The position numbers were made by a program, and so were the translations under genes. Below, piece after piece: positions 15,847 through 23,162 of a stretch of 64,000 bases of DNA; the stretch's first letter is position 1; each line of letters begins with the position of its first letter. The stretch is from Sphingobium limneticum (lineage in GTDB: Bacteria > Pseudomonadota > Alphaproteobacteria > Sphingomonadales > Sphingomonadaceae): the NCBI RefSeq assembly GCF_008710155.1, contig NZ_VYPZ01000007.1, positions 124,001 through 188,000 of the forward strand. The letters run 5' to 3'. The notes beneath the pieces were generated by a model. It saw only the letters and a list, made by a program, of their open reading frames with translations. It was not told the origin of the DNA and did not search any database.

Positions 15847-17052
15847 ATGACAGAGACGGATGCCCCCCGGCAAGCAAACATGTTCGCCGCCGCAAAAAGG
15901 GGCGCACGGATCGCCTTCATGGGGGCGGCGCTGTTCCTGGCCGCCTGTCAGTCGATCGTGCCCAAGGGGCCGGGACCAGTCGCGCCCACTGGCCCCACCC
16001 AGCCGACCGGCCCCGAAGTGGTGCAGGGCCTGCCGACCGACACCGCGCGTCATCGCGTCGCGCTGCTGGTGCCGATGACCGGCACCAATGCGGGCGTGGG
16101 CCAGTCGATCGCCAACGCCACCACGCTGGCGCTGCTGGATACCAAGACCGACCGGGTGCGCATCACCACCTATGACACGGCGCTGGGCGCGGCGGCCGCC
16201 GTCAACAAGGCACTGGCCGACGGCAACCGCCTGATCCTTGGCCCCTTGCTGGCGGAGGATGCCCGCATCATCGGGCCTATCGCCGCGCGCGCCAATGTGC
16301 CGGTCGTCAGCTTCTCCAACGATGCCAGCATCGCGGGCAGCGGCGTCTATGTGCTGGGCTACAACACCGCCCAGTCGATCGACCGCGTCGTCGATTATGC
16401 CAAGGACAAGGGTCTGACCCGCTTCGGCGCGCTGGTGCCGCGTGGCGTCTATGGCGAACGGGCCGGCAACGCCATGCTGCGCGCGGTCGAGCAGGCCGGC
16501 GGCACCGTCGTGTCGATGCAGACCTTCGACCGATCGCCCGCCTCCATCACCGCTGCGGTGAAGAAGCTTCAGGCGTCATCCAGCTATGACGCGCTGCTCA
16601 TCGCCGACAGCGGCCGGGTTGCGTTGCAGGTCGCGCCGATCGTGCGCAAGAATGGCGGCGCCACCGCGCGCCTGTTGGGCACGGAACTCTGGAACACCGA
16701 CACCGCGCTGGCCGCAAGCCCTGTGCTGCGTGGCGCTTGGTTCGCCAGCGTGTCCGACACGCTCTATCGCCAGCTCGCCAACAAATATCGCGCCCGCTAC
16801 GGCAGCGCGCCTTTCCGCCTGTCGTCGCTCGGCTATGATTCGGTGCTGCTGACCGTCCGCATCGCGCAGGACTGGAAGCCCGGCTCCCCCTTCCCGGCGG
16901 CCCGCCTGCGCGATGCCGGTGGCTTTTCCGGCATTGACGGTGCCTTCCGCTTCAACCGCGCGGGCGTTGCCGAACGCGCGCTGGAAGTCGGCGAAGTCGG
17001 CGCCGGCGCCATCACCGTGATCGACCCCCCCCCGCGCGGCTTCGGCGAGTAA
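15847..17052 (+). CDS. LppC/LpoA-type lipoprotein, penicillin-binding protein activator
   Basis: The 401-residue product is a lipoprotein: FMGAALFLAACQS contains the lipobox ending in the acceptor cysteine at about residue 34, followed by a proline-rich linker and a periplasmic-binding-protein-like domain (HRVALLVPMTGTNAGVGQSI, LILGPLLAEDARIIGPIAAR, VVSFSNDASIAGSGVYVLGY). It resembles the C-terminal domain of LpoA/LppC, which stimulates the peptidoglycan synthase PBP1a from the outer membrane. The N-terminal TPR-like domain of gammaproteobacterial LpoA is missing, as is usual in alphaproteobacteria. AAGGA precedes the ATG at 15847; an internal ATG at 15880 is a weaker alternative. The gene is divergent from rsmI-yraN, the same arrangement as yraL/yraM in E. 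coli. Confidence 0.88.
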   Translation: MTETDAPRQANMFAAAKRGARIAFMGAALFLAACQSIVPKGPGPVAPTGPTQPTGPEVVQGLPTDTARHRVALLVPMTGTNAGVGQSIANATTLALLDTKTDRVRITTYDTALGAAAAVNKALADGNRLILGPLLAEDARIIGPIAARANVPVVSFSNDASIAGSGVYVLGYNTAQSIDRVVDYAKDKGLTRFGALVPRGVYGERAGNAMLRAVEQAGGTVVSMQTFDRSPASITAAVKKLQASSSYDALLIADSGRVALQVAPIVRKNGGATARLLGTELWNTDTALAASPVLRGAWFASVSDTLYRQLANKYRARYGSAPFRLSSLGYDSVLLTVRIAQDWKPGSPFPAARLRDAGGFSGIDGAFRFNRAGVAERALEVGEVGAGAITVIDPPPRGFGE

Positions 17053-17082
17053 AAGACGATCCTCCCCCGCAAGGGGGAGGAT

Positions 17083-17859
17083 TTAGCGGACCCGCCCCAT
17101 CGGCAGGATCAGCGGCACGTCCCCGTCCCGCTCGATCCGGGCGGTCACGCCATAGACGCGCGCCAATATGTCGGGCGTCAGCACATCCATCGGCGCGCCG
17201 TCCGCGACCAGCGCGCCATCATCCATCAGCAGCAGCCGGTCGCAATAGCGCGCCGCCATGCTGAGGTCGTGCAGCACCGTCACCACCAGCGCCCCGTCCC
17301 GCGCCTCGGCCCGCAGCAGGTCCATCACGTCGATCTGATGTCCGGGGTCGAGCGCGGCCAGCGGCTCGTCCGCGATCAGCGCTCGCGCGCCCACGGCCAA
17401 TGCCCGCGCCAGCAGCACGCGCGCGCGCTCACCGCCCGACAATTCGGTCGCGACCCGGCCTTTCAAATGCAGCACATCGGCCCGCGCCATCGCCGCCTCG
17501 ATCACCGCCGCGTCATCTGCCGACAGGCGCGACAGCGGGCCCAGATGCGGCAACCGTCCCAGCGCCACCAGCCGCTCGACACCCAGCGGCCAGTGCAGCG
17601 TCTGACCCTGCGGCAGATAGGCGATCGACCTCGCCACGCTCTGCCGATCCAGCCCGGCGACATTGCGCCCATCGATCAACACTTGCCCGGCTTCCGGCTT
17701 TACCAGCCCCAGCAGCGCGCGGATCAATGTGGACTTGCCTGCGCCATTGGGGCCGATCACGCCCACCAACGTCCCCGGCGCCATCGTCACGCCGACATTC
17801 CGAACCGCCGCATGGCGCCCCAGCCGGACCGACAGCCCTTCCGCAACGATCGTCACCAT
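17083..17859 (-). CDS. btuD: Cobalamin (Fe-siderophore-type) ABC transporter ATP-binding protein
   Basis: The 258-residue ATPase has Walker A (GVIGPNGAGKSTLIRALLGL), the Q-loop region (SIAYLPQGQTLHWPLGVERL), signature LSGGERARVLLARALAVGAR, Walker B (ALIADEPLAALDPGHQID) and the H-loop (VTVLHDLSMAARYCDRLLLM). It energises the FecCD-type permease whose gene overlaps its start by 7 bp. By itself this family could serve iron-siderophore, haem or B12; assignment to B12 comes from the adjacent btuF-like gene and the cobalamin riboswitch on the nearby receptor gene. Confidence 0.85.
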   Translation of the reverse strand: MVTIVAEGLSVRLGRHAAVRNVGVTMAPGTLVGVIGPNGAGKSTLIRALLGLVKPEAGQVLIDGRNVAGLDRQSVARSIAYLPQGQTLHWPLGVERLVALGRLPHLGPLSRLSADDAAVIEAAMARADVLHLKGRVATELSGGERARVLLARALAVGARALIADEPLAALDPGHQIDVMDLLRAEARDGALVVTVLHDLSMAARYCDRLLLMDDGALVADGAPMDVLTPDILARVYGVTARIERDGDVPLILPMGRVR

Positions 17860-18851
17860 AGCCGCCGCTCCCGCATCAGATGGACAAGAAAGACCGGGAC
17901 GCCCAGCAACGCCGTGACCACGCCCAGCTTCAGTTCGTTGGTCGACGGGATCAGCCGCACGCCGATATCCGCCAGCGTCAGCAGCGCCGCCCCGCCCAGC
18001 AGCGAGGGCAGCAGCACGGCCGATGGCGACCGGTCGGTCAGCGGCCGGACCAGATGCGGCACGATCAGGCCGATAAAGCCGATCGAACCGGACACCGCCA
18101 CAGCGCCGCCCACGCCGATCGCCACGCCCAGCATCATGCGCAGCCGCGCCGCCGACAGGTTGACGCCCAGCGCCTGCGCGCCTTCCTCCCCCAATGTCAG
18201 CGCGTCCAGCGTCCGCCCGTCGGCCAGCAGCAATGCCGCGCCGACGATGACGCAGGGCAGCGCGATCCAGACATGGTCATAGCTGCGATTTTCCAGGCTC
18301 CCCAACAGCCAGCTCATGATTTCCATCGCGGCGAAGGGGTTGGGCGACAGGTTGAGCGCCAGGCTGATCCCCGCCCCCGCCAGCGTCGATACGGCGATGC
18401 CGGCCAGGATCAGCGTCAGCGGGCTTTCCGCCGATCCCGACAGCAGGAACAGCGTCAGGATCGCGATCGCCCCGCCCAGGATGGCCAGCAACGGCAATGC
18501 CAGCGGATGCAGTTCGGACAGGCCGAAATAGAGCGCGCAGACTGCCCCGAGTGCCGCCGAATTGGATGCGCCCAGCACGGATGGTTCGGCCAGCGGATTG
18601 CGCAGATAGCCCTGCAACGCCGCCCCCGCCACGCCCAGCATCGCGCCGACCAGCAGGCCCAGCAGCATGCGCGGCAGGCGCAGGTCCAATATGATGGTGC
18701 GGGCGATCATGTCGCCGCCACCGGTCAGTACAGCCCAGATGCGCGTCGGGCTGATCGTCACCGCGCCCAGAAATATGGAGGCGAAGGCCGCGCCGACGAC
18801 GATCAGCGCCAGGCCGGGGATCAACAGGGGATGATAGCGGCCTGCGCTCAT
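17853..18851 (-). CDS. btuC: Cobalamin (Fe-siderophore-type) ABC transporter permease
   Basis: This 332-residue membrane protein belongs to the FecCD/BtuC family: RLPRMLLGLLVGAMLGVAGA followed by LQGYLRNPLAEPSVLGAS, IGFIGLIVPHLVRPLTDRSP and a long series of hydrophobic helices (about ten). It forms the inner membrane channel of a B12 or iron-complex importer with the ATPase encoded directly downstream. It is divergent from the binding protein gene (18890), with only 38 bp between the starts. Confidence 0.87.
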   Translation of the reverse strand: MSAGRYHPLLIPGLALIVVGAAFASIFLGAVTISPTRIWAVLTGGGDMIARTIILDLRLPRMLLGLLVGAMLGVAGAALQGYLRNPLAEPSVLGASNSAALGAVCALYFGLSELHPLALPLLAILGGAIAILTLFLLSGSAESPLTLILAGIAVSTLAGAGISLALNLSPNPFAAMEIMSWLLGSLENRSYDHVWIALPCVIVGAALLLADGRTLDALTLGEEGAQALGVNLSAARLRMMLGVAIGVGGAVAVSGSIGFIGLIVPHLVRPLTDRSPSAVLLPSLLGGAALLTLADIGVRLIPSTNELKLGVVTALLGVPVFLVHLMRERRLW

Positions 18852-18889
18852 GGCTTGCCTCCTTGCCTGTGCTTGTTAAGGCGGTGGGG

Positions 18890-19693
18890 ATGATCGGCCG
18901 AATGATCCTTGCGGCGACCGCCCTGTTCGCGCTCAGCGGCGCGGCTGCGCCTCCACGTCGGATCGTATCGCTCAATGTCTGCGCCGACCAATATCTGCTC
19001 GCACTGGCCGATCCGGGTCAGATCGCCGCGCTCAGCAGCAATGCCCGCGACCCCACCTTGTCGGCGGCGGCGGACAAGGCGCGCGGGTTTCGAATCCTGC
19101 GCCGGCCGTCGGAAGAAGTGCTGGCGATCCAGCCCGACCTGATCCTGGGCTATCCGATCGGCCCCGACAAGGTCGCCGGTGCCCCGCCGGGCGACTGGCG
19201 CACGCTCGGCCTCGCCAGTGCGGAAAGCTATGGCGCGATCCTCGACCAGATCCGTCAGGTCGCGCGCGCCATCGGCCATGCCGACCGGGGCGAAGCGCTG
19301 ATCGCCGGCATGAACCGCGATCTTGCCACCCTGCCCCATATTGGCCGGGATAAGGTCGCGGCCTATTATCAGCGGCGCGGCTATATGACCGGCACCGGCA
19401 CGTTGATCGACGATCTCATGCATCGCGTTGGCCTCACCAATCTCGCCAGCCGGCTCGGCAAGCCGATGCTGGCGCAGATATCGCTGGAGGAAATGGTCGC
19501 CGCTCGCCCCGACTGGCTGATCGTGGAAAGCGCGACCGACCGGGTGGTCGATCAGGGCACGGAAATGCTGCACCATCCCGCGCTGCGCACCATCCCGCGC
19601 ATCAGCCTGCCGCAAAGCTGGACCGTGTGCGGCGGCCCGGCCTATGTGCAGGCGGCAAGGGCCATCACGGCGCGCCTGAACGCGCCGCGCTGA
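18890..19693 (+). CDS. btuF: Cobalamin-binding periplasmic protein, BtuF type
   Basis: The 267-residue protein has a Sec signal peptide (MILAATALFALSGAAA) and a type III periplasmic binding fold, recognised by PPRRIVSLNVCADQYLLALA at the start of the mature protein, VLAIQPDLILGYPIG and IDDLMHRVGLTNLASRLGKP. It would deliver cobalamin to BtuCD. The start codon is uncertain: ATG 18890 follows a GGTGGGG stretch closely, and a GTG at 18884 or an ATG at 18902 would leave the signal peptide intact. The gene is convergent with btuB (17 bp between stops) and divergent from btuCD. No riboswitch is visible in the 38 bp before it. Confidence 0.82.
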   Translation: MIGRMILAATALFALSGAAAPPRRIVSLNVCADQYLLALADPGQIAALSSNARDPTLSAAADKARGFRILRRPSEEVLAIQPDLILGYPIGPDKVAGAPPGDWRTLGLASAESYGAILDQIRQVARAIGHADRGEALIAGMNRDLATLPHIGRDKVAAYYQRRGYMTGTGTLIDDLMHRVGLTNLASRLGKPMLAQISLEEMVAARPDWLIVESATDRVVDQGTEMLHHPALRTIPRISLPQSWTVCGGPAYVQAARAITARLNAPR

Positions 19694-19709
19694 CCCCAGC
19701 CAAAAGCCC

Positions 19710-21575
19710 TCAGAAGCGGACACGCACGCCGCCATAGGCAGCGCGGCCATAGGTGCCGTAACCATAGGCCGTCTGGTAATTCTCATCGGTCAGATTGTCG
19801 ACGCGACCATAGACTTCGAGCTGCTCGCCCACGGGGAAGGAGGCCCTGATGCCGGCCAGCGCATAGCCATCCAGCCGGCGCGTGTTCGCCGCATTGTCGA
19901 AACTGTCGCCCACCATCGTGACGGTCGCGCCGGTCGACAGGCCGAAGGGCCAGACATAGTCGGCCGACACGCTCACCGCATTGGCGGCGCGGCGGGCAAG
20001 GCGATTGCCATAGGTGGCCGATCCGGCCGACCGGTCGCGCGCATCGACATAGGAGTAGCTGCCCGTCACGGTCAGCGCGTCCACCGGCTTCAAGGCGATC
20101 GAGGCTTCCACGCCCTTGGCGCGGGTCCGGTCCAGATTGGCGTAGCCACCAAAGGGCGGAAGCGAGACGTCATAATTGATCTGGTTGCGGGTATCGCGCT
20201 GGAACGCCGTGACCGACAGCACCGCCCGGCCACCATCCAGCCGCTGGTCGAAACCGATATCATAGCTTTTCGACCGTTCGGGGGTCAGCGCCCTGTTGCC
20301 GCTGAACGTGTCGTACAACTGATAGAGCGACGGCGCCTTGAACCCCTCGCCATAGCTCAGCCGTACATTGGTCGCGCCGCCATTGGGCGAATAATTGGCG
20401 TTGGCGCCAAAGGTGGTCGCGCCGCCGAACTGGCTATGATCGTCATGACGCACACCGCCGGTGACGGCCAGGCCCGTGAAGGGCTTCACGATCGCCAGCG
20501 CATAGACGCTGTCGATGTTGATCTTCGCGCTCGTCGTGCTGCCGAAGCCGAAATAATCATAGTCCGGCCGCTCATGCTCGTAACCGAAGACCAACTTGGC
20601 CTGATCGACCGGTGCATAGACGCCTTCATATTCGAAGCGCAGGTTGGTGCCGCTATAACCATAATCGACATCCGCGCCGCGCGCCGAATAATAGTCGCGA
20701 TCGTTGCGCATCCAGGTGACGGCCGCCCGATTGGTCAGCTTGCCGTCCAGCAGCGCAAGGTTGATGCCGGCATAGCCGACATATTGGTCGGTAATGGCGA
20801 CTTCGGGCGTATCGGCCAAAGCATAGGCCGGCGCCGGGAAGCCATCCACGTCCAGATCGGCATGAATATAGTAGCCGCGCAGGTCGAGGCTCAGGCTGTC
20901 CGAAAAGGCCAGCTTCAATCGTGCATTGGCGGCGATATTCTCGCTGCCGTCGCGCTCTGTGCCGTTGGCGGCCGACGAAATGCCATCGGTGCGGAAATAG
21001 GCAGCGCCCACGCCGCCCGACGCGATACCGGCGGTACCGGATATGTCGGCCTTGGCGCTAAACGTGTCGCTATAGCCATATTCGGCCGAAGCGTTGGCGC
21101 CGAAGCCATCGGCCGGCACGCCGGTCATGATGTTGACCACGCCGCCGATCGCCTGGCTGCCATGCACCACCGAGTTGGACCCGCGCAGCACCTCGATCCG
21201 GCGGATATTCCCGGTCAGCAGCGGGCCGAAATCATAGCCGTCACCGATGCCGCTGGGGTCGTTCACCTTCACCCCGTCGATCAGCACCAGCGTCTGCGTC
21301 GTTTCCGCGCCGCGCAGCGACACGCCGGTCTGCGCACCGACGGTGCCGTTGCGGTTGAAACGCACGCCCGGCGTCGTCGCCAGCAGGTCCACCACGTCGA
21401 TCGCCTGCCGCGTTTTGATCGTATCCGCGTCGATCACGGTGATCGCCTGACCGACCTCGTCGCGCGACTGCTCGATGCCCGCGGCGGTCACGACGATATC
21501 GTCGTCCGCCTGCGCCAAGGCCGGATTGGCAGCAACCAGAGCCACCAGCGAAAGTCCATATTTCAACATTGTCAT
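19710..21575 (-). CDS. btuB: TonB-dependent vitamin B12 receptor BtuB
   Basis: The 621-residue protein is close to the usual BtuB length. It has a signal peptide (MTMLKYGLSLVALVAANPALAQ in two overlapping readings of the start), a TonB box-like DDDIVVTAAG, a plug domain (TIKTRQAIDVVDLLATTPGV; LRGAETTQTLVLIDGVKVND; IRRIEVLRGSNSVVHGSQAI) and a barrel ending in a terminal phenylalanine (YGGVRVRF). It carries cobalamin across the outer membrane using TonB energy. The assignment rests on the cobalamin riboswitch upstream and the btuCDF genes next door. Some haem and siderophore receptors look alike, but the riboswitch makes B12 by far the best reading. Confidence 0.93.
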   Translation of the reverse strand: MTMLKYGLSLVALVAANPALAQADDDIVVTAAGIEQSRDEVGQAITVIDADTIKTRQAIDVVDLLATTPGVRFNRNGTVGAQTGVSLRGAETTQTLVLIDGVKVNDPSGIGDGYDFGPLLTGNIRRIEVLRGSNSVVHGSQAIGGVVNIMTGVPADGFGANASAEYGYSDTFSAKADISGTAGIASGGVGAAYFRTDGISSAANGTERDGSENIAANARLKLAFSDSLSLDLRGYYIHADLDVDGFPAPAYALADTPEVAITDQYVGYAGINLALLDGKLTNRAAVTWMRNDRDYYSARGADVDYGYSGTNLRFEYEGVYAPVDQAKLVFGYEHERPDYDYFGFGSTTSAKINIDSVYALAIVKPFTGLAVTGGVRHDDHSQFGGATTFGANANYSPNGGATNVRLSYGEGFKAPSLYQLYDTFSGNRALTPERSKSYDIGFDQRLDGGRAVLSVTAFQRDTRNQINYDVSLPPFGGYANLDRTRAKGVEASIALKPVDALTVTGSYSYVDARDRSAGSATYGNRLARRAANAVSVSADYVWPFGLSTGATVTMVGDSFDNAANTRRLDGYALAGIRASFPVGEQLEVYGRVDNLTDENYQTAYGYGTYGRAAYGGVRVRF

Positions 21576-21754
21576 TGCCCCTAAAGCGTCGGTGCGACGT
21601 CGGCAGGGGCGTCCGCCCGAAAGCGGTCGGGCCTTCGGGGGGATGACGCCATATCCCGTCCGCAGCCCGATGCGGCCCCGGCCGCATGGCGTCGCTCGAC
21701 GGAAAACCACCGTGCCCCGACCATCCCCTGGACCAAAGCAAGAGCGACCAAGCG

Positions 21755-21936
21755 CCGGCCGGTCTCCTGGCTCGCGGGTCACGGCACGATGCACGCCTTC
21801 CCGGATTGCTCCAGTGGCTGCCCTTTGGGGGCCAGTGCATCGCGCTATCCGCTCACAGTTGCAGGGACAGCCGTGGATTAAGGCGCTTGTGACGCCCGCA
21901 CCACATTCCCGATTAACCCGTTTCCGGGCACCGGCG
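21755..21936 (-). ncRNA. Cobalamin riboswitch controlling btuB
   Basis: Read on the minus strand, the segment shows the conserved cobalamin aptamer blocks in order: GGTGCC-type 5' arm with TTAATCGGGAA (about 21905-21932), CCCTGCAACTGTGAGCGG in the core (21849-21866), the B12 box GCCACTG and CCGGGAAGG (21795-21818), and the 3' closing block GAGCCAGGAGACCGGC (21758-21773). About 180 bases then separate it from the btuB start, enough for an expression platform. Binding of adenosyl- or methylcobalamin is expected to repress btuB. Confidence 0.93.
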
Positions 21937-22012
21937 CGATCATGTTGCAGGAAAGACATGCCTCCCCCACAGCGCGCGCCATAAGGGAAAGCCGGGACGC
22001 TGCCAAGCGGTC

Positions 22013-22816
22013 CTATGTTTGGCGGATGTCGCTGTGGCCCCGCAGCAACAGGGCGTCGGACCGCGCCAGTACGACCAGCGGCAATCCGGCCGCCTCGGCC
22101 CGCTCCGCCGCCAGCCGGGTCGGCGCGGATATGGTGACCAGTAGGGGGCAATCGGCCAGCACCGCCTTCTCCACCAGTTCATAGGAACAGCGCGACGACA
22201 GCAGCGCAAAACCCCCGTCCCAGTCCGCCCCCATCCGCACCATCGCACCGATCAGCTTGTCGAACGCATTGTGCCGGCCGACATCCTCCCGCGCCAGCCG
22301 GATCGCGCCGTCCACGCCGACCCAGGCCGCCGCATGCGCCGCACCGGTCGCAGCATTCAACGGCTGATGATCGCGCAAGTCATCCAGCGCGCGGAAGATG
22401 GCCGCCCGGTCCGCGCGTGAGCTCGTGGTGACACGCGGCAAAGGCCGGATCGCCTGCTCCAGATTCTCGATCCCGCACAGGCCGCAGGAGGAATCGGACG
22501 CGCGATGCCGCACCCGATCCAATAATCCATCGGTGCGATGCGGCGGCAATGTCGCGCGGGCAACGATCCCCGCGCCTGTATCATGCACATCAATGTCCAG
22601 CAGCGCATCGTCCCGGCTCACCAGCCGCTCGGCCAGGCTGAACCCTTGTACCAGATCGCCGATATCGCTCGGCGTCGCCATCAACACCGCATAGCCCGCG
22701 CCATTATATTCGATCGCGACCGGCACTTCTTCCGCCAATGGCCGCTCGACGGCCCGCGTTGCGCCGTCGGGTGTCAAACGATCGAATGTCAGGGGGCTTG
22801 CGGCGGCATCATCCAT
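22013..22816 (-). CDS. fdhD: Formate dehydrogenase accessory sulfurtransferase FdhD
   Basis: FdhD carries sulfur from the cysteine desulfurase IscS to the molybdenum cofactor of formate dehydrogenase, a step required for activity. The 267-residue protein has the key cysteine pair in SCGLCGIENLEQAIRPL and the family blocks VAIEYNGAGYAVLMATPSDI and LAREDVGRHNAFDKLIGAMV, with CSYELVEKAVLADCPLLVTI near the C-terminus. It is the last gene of the fds unit, 31 bp after fdsD. A GTG two codons upstream of the ATG (22822) is an alternative start. Confidence 0.95.
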   Translation of the reverse strand: MDDAAASPLTFDRLTPDGATRAVERPLAEEVPVAIEYNGAGYAVLMATPSDIGDLVQGFSLAERLVSRDDALLDIDVHDTGAGIVARATLPPHRTDGLLDRVRHRASDSSCGLCGIENLEQAIRPLPRVTTSSRADRAAIFRALDDLRDHQPLNAATGAAHAAAWVGVDGAIRLAREDVGRHNAFDKLIGAMVRMGADWDGGFALLSSRCSYELVEKAVLADCPLLVTISAPTRLAAERAEAAGLPLVVLARSDALLLRGHSDIRQT

Positions 22817-22847
22817 GATCACGGCCTAGCGGCAGACGGCATCCCGC

Positions 22848-23153
22848 TCAACCGGCGTCGCAATGGCCCGCCTCATCCACCGCGTTGAACTGCGCCGCAT
22901 CGACATCGGGCGCCGGCCAGCCCTGCGCCATTCGGGCCACTGCGGCGGCTACCGTCGGCGAAAGCCGTTCGGGCTGATCCTGCGCGATGGCGACGATCTG
23001 CGCCTTCATCCGCGGATCCCAGAAGCGGGTCAGATGTTCGGCCAGCGCTTCCGTCGCCTTCGCCTCGCCCATCATCGCCATGTTGCGGGCGATCTGGTGC
23101 GCCATGTAGATCAGCCTGTCGGTGGTGGACATGACATGCGTATCGTCGCTCAT
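22848..23153 (-). CDS. fdsD: NAD-dependent formate dehydrogenase, delta subunit
   Basis: This small 101-residue protein matches FdsD: STTDRLIYMAHQIARNMAMM, then EALAEHLTRFWDPRMKAQIV and a short tail. It is found with the soluble, molybdenum, NAD-dependent formate dehydrogenases and is thought to help assembly or cofactor handling rather than catalysis. It starts 9 bp after the fdsA stop codon. Confidence 0.92.
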   Translation of the reverse strand: MSDDTHVMSTTDRLIYMAHQIARNMAMMGEAKATEALAEHLTRFWDPRMKAQIVAIAQDQPERLSPTVAAAVARMAQGWPAPDVDAAQFNAVDEAGHCDAG

Positions 23154-23162
23154 ATGTCCCGC

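Noticed and set aside
19710..21575. The receptor at 19.7 kb as a siderophore receptor
   Set aside because: The cobalamin riboswitch upstream and btuF-like protein next to it favour vitamin B12.
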